NCBI GenBank assembly: GCA_024114885.1
Contig: CP099418.1
Location: 1,674,001-1,738,000, forward strand
Source: Septoria linicola
Lineage: Eukaryota > Ascomycota > Dothideomycetes > Mycosphaerellales > Mycosphaerellaceae
Direction: 5' to 3'
DNA: 64,000 bases
Positions 23,897 to 34,987 of the stretch are shown here, one piece after another. Each line of letters opens with the position of its first letter. The first letter of the stretch is position 1. A model generated the notes under the pieces. That model was not told where the DNA came from. It was given only the letters and a program-made list of their open reading frames with translations, and made no database searches. Position numbers and translations under genes: made by a program.

Positions 23897-24816
23897 GTCG
23901 GTGTCTCGACGCCAACGAATGACCAGTAACCACTAGAAGTGGACTTGAGACCTCAAACGAGTGGACTTGACAGAAATTTGTGGGATGCTGTAATCTGGAG
24001 GTAATATATGATAGATTAGTATCTTATATGACCTTGAATACACAGCAATCGCGACCTCCTGCGATCGGATTGCGCCCTGTGGTGCAGAAAGGGTGGGGAG
24101 GTGGTAGATGGAATGGAGTTTCAGCCCGTATGTGCAACTTCTAACATGGTGTAGTGCTGAGACAAAAGGTGATATTTGCCTGCCATCGATTCTGCGATTC
24201 GGTCAGTGTGCAGCTAATGTTGAGATCAGCCATTCCGGTGACCTGGTCAGAATGTATGTCAACGAGCAAGTCCGGACTCCCTTGCTGTGGTTTGTGGCCA
24301 AATCGCTGAGACAGACAGGAATATGCCTTGCAGTGCGATCAATGCTCAGCAATGAGGAATGTGACGCAACGCCATGCATGACCTGACAATCGCCTTCTGC
24401 GGGTTGGGCGATGCAAAACTGCGCGACTACTCAATGGCACCCACTCACATCAAGTGCGGGTGGGCAAGGTGAGCGTGTCGTCGTGATTGAGCACAGATCT
24501 GCACGTCCCCGTCCGCTCGGCAATGGTGCATTGTGCAGGGCGCCATCGTACGGCAGACCGCTGTGCTGGGTCAGGCACAGCGAGCAGCAGGCTGAAGGGT
24601 GCATGTGTAGTGAGAGTCTTGCATCGAATGGATGTTGGTCTGTGCGATGCAGGTGCAGGATGCAAGAGTCTTTTCGAGCTCAGGGCGGCACGGCAGGAGC
24701 TGCCGAGCCGGCGATGGGGACCCACTTCCAACATTCATTGCTTCTCGCAGCCACGGGACTGCAGCATCGTTTCTGCTAGACACCGCGACGGGCGGCGGGG
24801 ACGTGGGATCAATGGA
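23897..24816. other. Intergenic, divergent promoters of glycoprotein and LAMTOR1-like gene
   Basis: Two genes point away from each other here. Short frames such as 24108-24386 have no motifs. Nothing else recognised. Confidence 0.45.
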
Positions 24817-25402
24817 ATGGGTGCTCTGTGCTCGTGTCTGGGGCAGCGGCCGTCTTCGCAAGATGTCAGTATCTGTATTCTCGTCTCACGGCGTGCACGG
24901 GGGAGAAGCGCTTTTGGACCGTCACTGATTCTGGCTGGCATATAGGACGGCGACTTGGATCGCATCTTGAACTCGGAGCAACCGACGTACGGTACGATCG
25001 ATTACGAGAGTGTTCCGCCCAGAGATGAGGAAGAGTTGCGGCGAGAGCGGGACGCTTTGGCGCACATTACTGCTCGTGCTGCAGAGTATGTGCATCATCC
25101 GCGCTCAACGCGTTCGGGAGTCTGACCACATTTACAGCCACATGATTGACATTGTCCGTCCGAGCCAAGCGGAGCTCAATCAGGGCCTAGACGACCCTGC
25201 CAAACATCAATCGTCGCATGAAGACACGACATCCGCAGACGCCTCGCATGAGGAAAACGAGGACGATGAGGAAGCAGCGTGGTTCGAAGGTCTCGAAGAC
25301 GAGGAAGTCAGCATACAGGTGCCGCAGCGCGGCAACCTCGTCATGGATGTAAGCCTTCTCAGAGAACCACCGCAGCCGAAGAGGCTGGCGGCGGCGCATT
25401 AA
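24817..25402 (+). CDS. LAMTOR1/Ego1-like lipid-anchored Ragulator (EGO complex) subunit
   Basis: Exons 24817-24864, 24946-25085, 25138-25402 (150 residues). The first exon codes MGALCSCLGQRPSSQD: Gly2 plus Cys5 and Cys7 form a myristoylation/palmitoylation signal as in LAMTOR1/p18 and yeast Ego1/Meh1. The next exon has PTYGTIDYESVP and the charged helix RDEEELRRERDALAHITARAA, followed by DHMIDIVRPSQ, the order typical of fungal LAMTOR1-domain proteins. The tail is acidic and ends PPQPKRLAAAH. The family tethers Ragulator and Rag GTPases to the vacuole for TORC1 control. All joins keep frame; the first donor is GTCAGT, slightly off consensus. The assignment rests on the lipid-anchor motif plus helix pattern, not on a search. 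Confidence 0.75.
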
Positions 25403-25895
25403 ATTATGGGAGGGACACAGCAGAGGACGAGCGTGTTTGTGAATAGCGCAGCGGCGAACGCTGAAGGCGCGTAATTACCATCGGCGATTGCACAGCTGTC
25501 AACCAAAGCTCTGCCATGATATGATGTTGGAATCGTACAACGATAGCCTGTAGATCCACGCTTTGCTGGACAAATATATATATATATATATATTGGACAC
25601 AGGAACAGACAGTGTGGCACCATCGAGTTCGCAATATCACAAAGTCTTTGGCTATGCCCGATCGACCACTGCTGTACGTAGAGCACATCACTTTAGAATA
25701 GCAATTGTTCGTCAAGGACCTGTACACACATGTGTGAAGCTTAAACACTTGATGATTACTAACTTAACTGCGAACAGTACCGACACTGACCAGGCATCCC
25801 GGCAGATCGGCAGCTGAGAGATCCTCACGTCCAACTTTGTTATCCAACATGCACCTCTTGACGGACATGAGGGCGACGACAAGCGGCAGGCAGAG
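25403..25895. other. Intergenic with AT microsatellite
   Basis: Short spacer between the LAMTOR1-like gene and the Zn2Cys6 factor; holds an (AT)10 run at 25574-25593. No gene recognised. Confidence 0.5.
25574..25593. repeat. (AT)n microsatellite
   Basis: About ten uninterrupted AT units. Confidence 0.95.
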
Positions 25896-28423
25896 ATGGA
25901 AGCCGTGGCAGAGATCCCGCCGCATCGTGCTTGTCAACACTGTCGTGGCCAGAAGGTCCGATGCATACCGAGCGAGAATCCCGATGTCTGTCAGCGGTGC
26001 ATGAGAGTTGGTCGGCCATGTGTCTTTGCACCGGTCGTCAAGCGACGACAGCGGAAGAGGACCGACACACGCGTTGCGGAGCTTGAGCGAGAGATGCGAC
26101 AGATGCGCTCGCAATTGCAGAAGAAAGAAGTAGAGATTCAAAGAGCTGCAACACCAGCTTCGCAAGCACTGGCTGTTCAGAATCTCTGGCACAAAGACGA
26201 GAACCCTGCCAGGCTTGCAACTGCGCGTGATGAGACACGAGACGCGACCAAGCCTGTAGGCACTGCAAAGCAGCACCGAGGATCTGCGCCCTCATCGTGG
26301 CCGGCAGCTCTGCCCGACAAGCCTTTTGAAGAGTCAAGAGATGCCATTGATAAAGGACTACTGACTATGGACACTGCTCGGCAGCTGTTCGAGACCTACA
26401 AGACTGAACTGTTCCGTCATTATCCTCTTGTACATGTCTCGCCTTTGACGACTGCCGATGAGATGCGTCGAGAGAAGCCGACACTGTTTCTTGCGATCAT
26501 CGCTGCAGCTTCCGCCAAAGAGAATCCGGAGCTCTCTGCGACCCTGGACAAGGAAGTGCTTCAATCATACGCTCTTCGATCCCTTGTGCTCTCGCAGAAG
26601 ACAATTGAACTTGTACAGGCATTGATTCTATCAGCGGGTATGTGAGTGAACGGCACGCTCTCCGCCGCCGTGTTCCGGATATAGGTCTATTTCGAACGCC
26701 GACTGACAGCTAACAGCTTGGTACTATCCACCTCAACGATTCGGCCAGCTCAAATACTATGAGTATGTATGCATGGCCGTGAGTATGTCAATGGACATTG
26801 GCATCGGATCGCATGCCTCACCACGCCACGATTTTGCTACACGCTCCTCCCACAAAGATAGGGCAGCAGCTCAACCTTCAGCATTACATCCAGCAGAAGA
26901 TTTCCGTAATCCTGACCTCAGCATGAGTATTCGCCAACTGCCCTCAAGTGCAGGGACCGCGACCGTCGAAGCACGGAGAACATTCCTTGCGTGCTACATA
27001 ATAAGCGTAGGTGTATCGATGAGCCTGAAGAGGCCAAATATAATCCGTGTCTCTAGCTATCTTCGGGAGTGTCTAGATTACCTCGAAACAGCGCCCAACA
27101 CTCCTGATACTGATGCGCAGCTGGTCGCTTGGGGACGGCTTGGTACGTGTCTTGTTATGGGCTTCCCTAGCAAACCAAGTGTGCGACACTGACATCGGCC
27201 AATGGCTATAGTCATTATAGCTGAGGAGATCAGCATTGCATTCCGCTACGGTGATCCCGGGGACACTGTAACGATCGCCGACTTACAGACGCAGATGATG
27301 CTCAAGGACTTCCAAGCTCGACTGACTGCCTGGGACCAAAGCGTGCCACGCACGTGTCGCGGGACAGGAGCCTTGAGGATAATGTACCACACGGCCCGGC
27401 TGTACCTGTTCGAGGTGGCTCTACACGTGGACCATTCGCCAGAAGACTTCAAAGCCCCTTATCAGATGGGGGTTCTACAGACTGTAGCTTATGCATCTGC
27501 AGTGCCCACCAAGGTTCTAGCAGAAGCTGTAGCCGAGTGTGTCAGTGGTGCCCACGCAATACTGGAGGCATTCCTCGAGGTGGATGCTGAGAGCCTGCGA
27601 GCATTTCCCGTGTTTAGCTTTGTGCGGATATCTTTCGCGGCTTTCATTTTGGCCAAGCTTTCACTCTCCACCGCATCACCTAACAGTCGCCTGGCACAGG
27701 TGCTTGATCAAAGCTGTCTGCAGGTGGAGCACTACATGAATAGAGCTAGTAAGGAGCACGGAAAGCGATCACATTGTAGCGTGCTAATGAGTTACAGTCC
27801 TACACGTTCGAAACGTAGTGGGGACCACAAAGGGACGCGTGCCGAGCATATTTTTGGCGCTGCTCTTCAAGCTGAGGCAATGGTGCCTCCATCCCATGTC
27901 TTTGATGGAGTCCAGAAGTCACACGCCGGAGGAGAACGTCTTCGATGATGTGGTTCGCGAGCCAGACTTGACCCACAGAATTAAAAATGAGGAAGCTCGA
28001 ATCATAGAACAGCTGAGCAGCGATGAGAGTTCCCCTCAGACAATAGGGTCCGGTAACAGCTCCACAAACGTTCAAGCTCCGCCGCCTGTTGTCGGCCAAC
28101 CTTCGCCTTTGGCAGGCGGACTCACCGCTATGCAGAATATGCACAGTGGTCTCCAGAACGTTCAGAATGAGCTGAGCCATGTGTGGAATTTAGGCACGTT
28201 GCCGACATATCCGGACAACATTCCGGCTTCCCGTCAACAGCTCGGGCTCAACCATACCGCAGGCTCAATGGCTCTCGACAACAATCTCTTTGCTTTTCTT
28301 GGAGATGCGACCACTTTTCCAGAAGGCGGTCTCACGGGACTTGATGCCTGGGGAGATATCACGCAAGATCTGGCAAGTATGAGCAACGTCGACTTGATGA
28401 ATTGGCAGTTTCCCTCTGGATGA
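25896..28423 (+). CDS. Zn2Cys6 binuclear-cluster transcription factor
   Basis: Exons 25896-26637, 26717-27142, 27212-27748, 27798-28423 give 776 residues. The DNA-binding cluster is at residues ~13-42: ACQHCRGQKVRC then CQRCMRVGRPC, the six Cys of the Gal4-type finger. A basic linker (KRRQRKR) and a coiled coil with heptads (VAELEREMRQMRSQLQ) follow, as needed for dimer binding. The middle region holds the fungal TF homology pattern (YALRSLVLSQKTIELVQALIL-SAAWYYPPQRFGQLKYYEY), best resembling War1-like regulators. The C-terminus is Gln/Asn/Ser-rich and probably activating. The joins S-A-AWYYPP, GRL-VIIAEE and NRA-ILHVRN keep frame. Targets are unknown; the P450 lies 650 bp downstream on the same strand, so local control is possible but unproven. 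Confidence 0.88.
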
Positions 28424-29071
28424 GATCAAATCTTAGCTCTACTGCCACTTGTGTCAAGATCACATAAGACGGCATCCGAGGGAAACAAAATTGTTTACCG
28501 GGACTGTGCTGTGGGCGGTCACTTCGACGACAACAGACTGCGGCGAGATCACCCAATTGCGGTAGCTGGGGTTTGACGCTCAGGGCTAGGTGGCAGAGGC
28601 ATGTCAATTTTCGCCACACATGCCATGCCGACAGCCATGCGATGGTCTGCAGCTTTCGTTCAAGCAAATGGACTGACTTGGATCTGGGCCGGGCATAAAA
28701 GCTCATACTACCCTAAGACTCATCCTAGATTTGGGCACTTGGCTAGAGGCCGTGCAGACGCTGCTGGTGACAAATGAAATCAGCTTTGGCCACGGGAAGC
28801 GCGGTAGATAGAGGCAACCTACTCATCGTGGGCACTGTATTCCTCAGTATTCTGACGAGGGGGCGGGCATCGGAGTAATTGATTGCGCCGACAGCGCTCC
28901 TTCGTCATGGAATTGCCGCAACGACTCGTCAAATCACATCGCTTAGAAGGCAACAGCGTATTCGTCTCGCATAGACGCGTCTGCATGTATTACAAGAGCT
29001 TAGTTGGATACACAGTTCAAATGAAGCATCTCTGCTGCATCTTCTTCGTCAGCAAGTAAAGCATCTTGATC
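28424..29071. other. Intergenic, promoter of the P450 gene
   Basis: Spacer between the transcription factor and the P450. No further feature recognised. Confidence 0.5.
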
Positions 29072-31045
29072 ATGGCTCTTTTCCCTCGCTTGGCTGCGCT
29101 CTCTGTGGCGTTGACCTGGCTCATCCGCAGATCGACCGACAGAGCACCTGGCCTCTTCACGACATTCGTACTGCTCTTCCTCGTGCAGCTTGTGTTGTAC
29201 CAAGCGTATGCTATCTTGATATGGCCAAACTACATCAGCAAGCTGCGACATTTACCGCGTATGTGATGCAAATCCTATAGCACAGACGAGAACGTCTCCT
29301 GACAGTTAATTGAAACACATAGAAGCGCCGAATTCACACTGGTTCTGGGGCCAGACTAAGAGGATCTTGAAGGAAGCATCTGGCATGCCCATGCGAGACT
29401 GGGTGGAAAATGTTCCAAACCGTGGCTTGCTTCGGTATTCAGTCTGGTGGCAAGAACGTTTGCTCATTACCACTCCGGCAGCACTGAGTGAAGTTCTCGT
29501 GACCAAGAACTACGACTTCGTCAAGCCATGGCATTTCCGCGCAGGTCTAAGCCGCATCCTCGGAATTGGCATCTTGTTGGCAGAAGGCGATGAGCATAAG
29601 ATCCAGCGCAAGAATTTGGCGCCGGCATTCGCATTCCGCCACATCAAAGATATCGTGCCGATTTTCTGGAAGAAGTCGCAGGAGATGATCGACTGCCTGG
29701 CAACTGCATCTACTGGCACTGTTTCGGATGACCATGTATCGGATACGGAGAACACAGATGTCGAGAAAGCTGCCGCGCAGCACGTCAAAGGTGCAGTGGA
29801 TGTTGGCAACTGGACTTCCCGAGCAACACTGGACATAATCGGACTAAGTGGAATGGGTCAAGACTTCAATGCGCTGCAGAACCCTGATAATAGGCTCAAT
29901 CGCACGTACAAGACTGTGTTCAACCCAGGAAAGGCCGGCAGGTGAGGATGCAGTCCTTTTTGGCGGTTTCGCACATCGAATCGTGTACTGACTTGTCAGT
30001 CGTAGATTTCTTCAAATTCTAGGCATCTTCCTTCCAACATGGATGATCAGAATACTGCCACTCAAACGTAACCATGAGCTTAACGCCGCATCATCCTACA
30101 TTAAGCAAGTGTGTCGCGATCTGATCGCAAAGAAGCGGACTACATTGTCAGAAAAGGGCACTGGAGAGGTTGATATCCTCTCTGTGGCGCTGGAATCAGG
30201 TGGCTTCGAGGACGGACTACTCGTCAACCAAATGATGACGTTCTTGGTAGCAGGTCACGAAACCACAGCCACCGCGATGGTAAGCTCAATAACTCTAAGA
30301 TTAAAACAAGTATCAACTGACCACTCGTGACACATCAGATCTGGGCTCTATACTCACTCTGCAAAGACAAGAACGCACAACAAAAACTACGAGACGAAAT
30401 CAGAGCGAAGATCCCCTCCAGTACCGCCGAAGTCTCAGCAGCGGACATCGATGACTGTCACTACCTCCAAGCAGTCTGCTGGGAGGTCCTCCGCCTCTGG
30501 GCACCCGTGAGCTTGACCATGCGAGTCGCCGACCGAGATACCACGATACAAGGAGAGCACGTTCCGAAAGGCACGACAATTATCCTTGCTCCCGCGGCGA
30601 TTAATACATCTACACATCTGTGGGGCGAGGACGCATTGGACTTCAAGCCGGAGAGATGGTTGAATGCTGATGGCAAGTCGAACCAGAGAGGTGGTGCTGA
30701 CTCTAATTATTCTTTCTTGACGTTCTTGCATGGCCCACGATCGTGTATTGGGCAGCGCTTTTCGCAGTACGAGCTGGCTTGCATGCTTGCGGCTTGGGTA
30801 AGAAAGACTCGTCTTTGTGACATTTCCTTGCAAAGACATATGCTAATCTTTGCCTCTGCGATTCAGGTTGGACGCTACGATACCTCCTTCGAGGAAGGAA
30901 GCCCTCTTGCTAAAGGAGAGCTGGAAATCAAAGTGAGTGCATGTCGATTATCGATCGAGACTCTTACTGACTTCAAAAGGGCGGTATCACTGCAAAGCCG
31001 AAAGGTGGTCTTTGGACGACGCTTGAGGCAGTACCAGGTTGGTAG
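29072..31045 (+). CDS. Cytochrome P450 monooxygenase
   Basis: Six exons (29072-29258, 29323-29941, 30006-30279, 30339-30797, 30867-30932, 30980-31045) give 556 residues. An N-terminal membrane anchor (FTTFVLLFLVQLVLYQAYAILI) suits ER attachment. The I-helix oxygen-binding motif is AGHETTATAM, the K-helix ExxR is EVLR near residue 409, and the heme loop is FLHGPRSCIGQRF with the ligand Cys near 495. Three of the joins fall at conserved places (LPQAPN, TAM-IWALY, AAW-VGRYD). The last two exons are 66 nt each and end GLWTTLEAVPGW. It looks like a fungal CYP4/CYP3-clan type enzyme; the substrate is unknown. No polyketide, peptide or terpene synthase is within the window, so it is not in an obvious metabolite cluster. 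Confidence 0.92.
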
Positions 31046-31191
31046 ATATAACATATGCAGTATATATGATCCACAACACTTATACATGACATGCTTCGAC
31101 GAACCTTCAATGTTTCTGACGTCTTGTCTGGCAGCTTCCTGACTCTAGACATCATGAACAGCGCTAGAGTCTCGTGGCCAGCTTTGCTAGT

Positions 31192-32831
31192 TCAGCTGTT
31201 ACCGCTTTTTGTAGCTGGAGGTGCCACTATCGTGACGATGCTCGTCAGGATGATGATCTGAGTGCTAATCACGAATGTTCCTGGTTCACCGATTAAGGCA
31301 GAGCTTGAGGCTGTAGTCGTGTTGGTGGAGCTCGGCACAGCCACACTGATTTCAGGATCTGGTACTGGGGCCATGAATTGGCTTGCAGTGCTTGATGTGG
31401 TTGGTCGTCCTTCAGCGCCCCCGGCTGTGACAGATGTTGTACTCTCGGCCGGAGTCACAGAGGTAACAGAGCTGGTTGTCGGTGCAGAAGCCGCGACTGG
31501 CTGATATACCACGAGGCTGTTCACAGCGAAGTAAGCGTCCTGAAAAGTGTTGGGGTCAGTGCATGAGCTGAGCTGGATAGATCTATTCTTATACCTTGTA
31601 TGCCTGCGGATTGCTTCCTACATATACGTTGCAAGATGTCCATTGGTTGGGATCGGACACCGGACAGCTGTTGTTGGTATTGAATGTCGGGCCTGCCCAC
31701 TGTACGGAAGTACAGTCAGCTCAGAATGTGAAGCAAGATACACCTACTACTCACAGTGCCGCAAAAGTCGATGTTGAAGATGACTTGCATGTTCGCGAAG
31801 TGGTCATCGATGCTGCAGCCGCCTTGGTAATTTGCAGTGGGAACGCCCAACACGTCCGGATCAGGAGTCAACGCGAGGGAGAATTGAGACGGTATGCCGA
31901 CTGTACGTGGGAAAAGCCAGATCTTGATCGCCGCCGAAGTCCATTCTACGATGAACGCTTGTTCCACGTTAGCCAATTTGCTGAGAATAAAAAGCCTTCG
32001 GAGTGCTCCGTCGTACCTCCACCTCCCTGGGTATTGAAATCGGTACCCGCACTATTTGGTATATCTGGAGACACCCCGCAGCCCTTGTCTAGGCCAGTGT
32101 CAGTACAGTTCCGTAGAAATCTTGACAGAGGAGCGCACCTACAGCCTTGATCTTCTCCACAATCGTTGGTCAGCAGTGTACCGGTCTGGCCTGATCCCGC
32201 AATGGTGCAATCGGGCGTGGTATGCAGAGCGAAAAGGTTGTGACGTGCATCATTCGTGAATTCCACGATATCGATCTCGCCTGAGTAGTATTAGTTGCAC
32301 CTCGAATAGTCAGAGGTCAATACTACCATATGCTGGCCATAGAAGTGGACCATTTCCCAGCATCCAGACCGCAGGCCAGATTCCACAAGCAGAGCTGGGC
32401 ATGTGCGCGAGATCTATCACAAACAGGCCGCTACTATGCGCGTCAGCGTTCGTAACTATAGATCATGACATGTTGTCTGACTGATTGAACGTTTGTTTCG
32501 TGCTTAGACGTAGGCTCTTGCGACCTTTGTTCGCATATGGATCGTACGTCTGGACAGAGTCGGCTCCAAAGTAGGCTACGCCGTCTGTGACGTTCAGCAT
32601 GTTCAGTGAGACAGCCGTCTGTCGGTCGACATATTCGACAAATCCGAAGCTTCGGTTTCTACGTTAGCTACGTATTTCAAGGCCGAGCGGTGCTTACGTC
32701 GGGTCATATTGAGTCCAGAAGTCAAACGAGTCGAAAAAGTCGGGGCCGCTGAAGTTGGTCTGCACAGCATATGGTATCGCACTTGATGGAACAGTGAGTG
32801 CAAGAAGCACGATAGCGAACGTTGCGGGCAT
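31192..32831 (-). CDS. GH16 family endo-beta-1,3(4)-glucanase, secreted
   Basis: Eight exons inferred on the minus strand: 32831-32698, 32658-32482, 32430-32327, 32280-32143, 32088-32017, 31957-31755, 31699-31595, 31539-31192 (426 residues). Signal peptide MPATFAIVLLALTVPSSAIP. The GH16 catalytic motif is YGEIDIVEF with Glu ~140 as nucleophile, Asp ~142 and Glu ~145 as acid/base. Supporting family strings are FDFWTQYDP, GFVEYVDRQTA, GLFVIDLAHMP, CGIWPAVWMLG, GCGVSPD...FNTQGGG and VEWTSAAIKIW. After the catalytic domain comes a ~90-residue Ser/Thr/Pro stalk ending in a hydrophobic stretch (IIILTSIVTIVA) and a short polar tail; a GPI anchor is possible but the site is not clear. Likely acts on wall or plant/fungal mixed-linkage glucans. 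Every join keeps frame, so the many-intron model is well supported. Confidence 0.9.
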
Positions 32832-33405
32832 TTCGATTCGAGGTCATCGCGTAAAGGCACTGTGAATGTGGTAGGAATGAGATGGCTGTGGTGAGCTACC
32901 TTCCTCATGCATCAAGAGGAAGGAGCACATGTCGTCTCGCAAGATCGTTCTTGATCTATACTGCAGGCGCAGTGGTGCTTGTCGATGGTTCATACTCACT
33001 TCTACTATTGACCATTTTGACAACATTGACCAGCTGTCGCACCGGCATGGACAAACTCGGTATACGCACTGCTGCTACATCACAGCATAGACCATATCCA
33101 TGGCAATTTTGACCTTTTGTCGATGCCGCATAGTGCATGACGAACAAAGAAAGGCCGACACACTGATGCACAGAAGGACACAAGTTCAGCTTCCAAGTGA
33201 GCACGTGCGTGAAGAGTCTCGACCATGTCTCCGCGACAGCCGCCATCGGCCTGCTGCGATTTTGGCCCACTTTGATTAACGAGTGATTGCTAACCCATCT
33301 TCTGCTACCTCAACCCTCACATCTTCCAGCGACTGACTCCAATGACTCTACTCTTGTCTCTGCAACCGCCACAGAATATCGATCTCTCGCACCTTGCCCG
33401 CCACC
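32832..33405. other. Divergent promoter region of GH16 and NMNAT
   Basis: The right part is the NMNAT leader with a tcttccag-like acceptor at ~33330. Nothing else recognised apart from the in-frame 5' extension described separately. Confidence 0.45.
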
Positions 33406-33627
33406 GTGGAGACTGTCTGCCGTGCTTTGAGGCACTCAATCACCTTGTTAGTCCCGAGGCCGCGTACTGCACGTCCTCTCGTCCTCAGTGCCGCTGCAGC
33501 AGCTGCTGCCTTCCACCCGGCCAGGCTCAGGGCCTATTCCTCTGAGCCACCGTCTTCTGGCCACGTCCACCTCCGGAACCTCATTCGCTTCGACTTACCT
33601 CCTTATCTCCCACCACCACCGACAAAC
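33406..33627 (+). other. In-frame 5' extension of NMNAT encoding a presequence-like peptide, no AUG
   Basis: Upstream of the NMNAT ATG the frame is open to 33346 with no in-frame ATG. A GTG at 33406 sits in GCCACC-GTG-G, the optimal initiation context. Translation from it gives 74 residues that begin VETVCRALRHSITLL, are rich in Arg and Ala with almost no acids, and contain RLRAYSS, a typical mitochondrial RxY/S cleavage site. The stretch continues directly into NMNAT. It may be an alternative non-AUG-started isoform, or merely 5' leader. Confidence 0.45.
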
Positions 33628-34512
33628 ATGGCCGACGACATCCGAGGCGACATGACGCTGAGCGAGTATGAATTTCCCCAGAGCAGACTCCGCCGGCGGA
33701 TACAAAGCTCGGATCGCACACCTCTGATCTTGGTCGCATGTGGTTCCTTCTCCCCGATTACCTTTCTGCATCTTCGCATGTTCGAGATGGCAGCCGATTA
33801 CGCACGCTTCAACAGTAATTTCGAGGTTGTCGGCGCATACCTCTCGTGTGTGGGCGACGCTTACAAAAAGACCGGGCTGGTCAAGGCCGAGCACAGAATC
33901 AACATGTGCTCGCTAGCCGTGCAGCAAAGCAGCTGGATCAGTGTCGACCCATGGGAGGCACTGCACAGCGAGTATCTGGAAACTGCCAAAGTGCTCGATC
34001 ATTTTGATCACGAGATCAACGAAGTGATCGGCGGAGTGGAGACTCCAGTGGGGAAGAAGAAGTGCCGCATTGCTTTGCTCGCAGGAGCAGATCTGATTCA
34101 AACTATGGGTGCGCCGGGCGTGTGGGCAGACAAGGATATTGATTACATCTTGCGTAATTTTGGCGCATTCATCGTTGAGGTATGTGCTGTCGGTATGACT
34201 GTGGACTCTAGACCTGTGCTGACATGATGATAGCGATCTGGCACAGACATTGACGAAGCCCTTGCTACCCTGCAAGCTTGGAAGGACAACATCTGGGTCA
34301 TTCAACAGCTCGTGCAGAACGATATCAGCTCGACTAAAATTCGGTTGTTCCGACGACGAGACATGTCCATCCGCTACCTAGTCCCGGAGCAAGTCGTGAA
34401 CTACATTGAGGAGCACGGGCTGTACGATGAAGACGGCGCAGCTAGTAGCGGTGGTAGCAGCGAAAAGGGCAAACGGGCTGGTGAGAGCTCTGGTGTTGCC
34501 GCAAAGGAGTGA
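33628..34512 (+). CDS. NMA1: Nicotinamide/nicotinate mononucleotide adenylyltransferase
   Basis: Exons 33628-34179 and 34234-34512 give 276 residues from an ATG in good context (acaaacATGG). The enzyme makes NAD+ (or NaAD) from NMN/NaMN and ATP. The nucleotidyltransferase signature is GSFSPITFLHLRMFE (GxFxPxTxxH) near residues 39-53; substrate-site strings include SVDPWE, LLAGADLI and the C-terminal ISSTKIRLFRRR (ISSTxxR) near residue 215. LVPEQVVNYIEEHGLY closes the domain; a Ser/Gly/Lys tail follows. The join IVE-RSGTDID keeps frame. In yeast Nma1/Nma2 are nuclear/cytosolic and mitochondria import NAD, which makes the upstream presequence-like extension notable. Confidence 0.96.
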
Positions 34513-34987
34513 TGTCAAAGGGCATCGAGCATCTTTTATGCCTCCGAAATTATCCTGGCGCAGGTCTGAGCTCGCCATGTGCGATGGCGTTCTGGAGTGG
34601 ATTCAATGTATAGCAAAGCCTGGGCATAGGCCGGCCACGACGTGATGATTAAGTGTAGAGCGCTGGAGGACGACGCCAGCCGCTAGAGAGGGAAGCAGCA
34701 AAACGCTGGAGACACCTCCAAATAGGGTGCGGATGTCTGATCTACTATTGAGAAAGAAGAATTACTACGATACTTGTATGACGATAATGCATATCAGAGC
34801 GGCTCAATACTGCAGCGCAGGCCGCTTAACAGATCATAGTAGTCGAGGACATAACGAAAGGAGGGGCTCGAGTATTTGGTATGTAGGTGGGGTTGGAATT
34901 ATGTCATGATCCAGTGCAAGTTGCTTCTCTCACACAAGCTTCACATACTCAAGCATAGACATCTCACTTGCTTTCCTCCACCTCTAC
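34513..34987. other. Intergenic, promoter of glyoxalase I
   Basis: No gene or RNA recognised. Confidence 0.5.

Noticed and set aside
24000..33000. Secondary-metabolite cluster around the transcription factor and P450
   Set aside because: No polyketide, peptide or terpene synthase or other tailoring set; neighbours are housekeeping genes.
33342..33545. ATG frame at 33342 as the NMNAT start
   Set aside because: It is in a different frame; the only in-frame-preserving intron seen (GTTAGT...CTCAG, 42 nt) returns to the same wrong frame.
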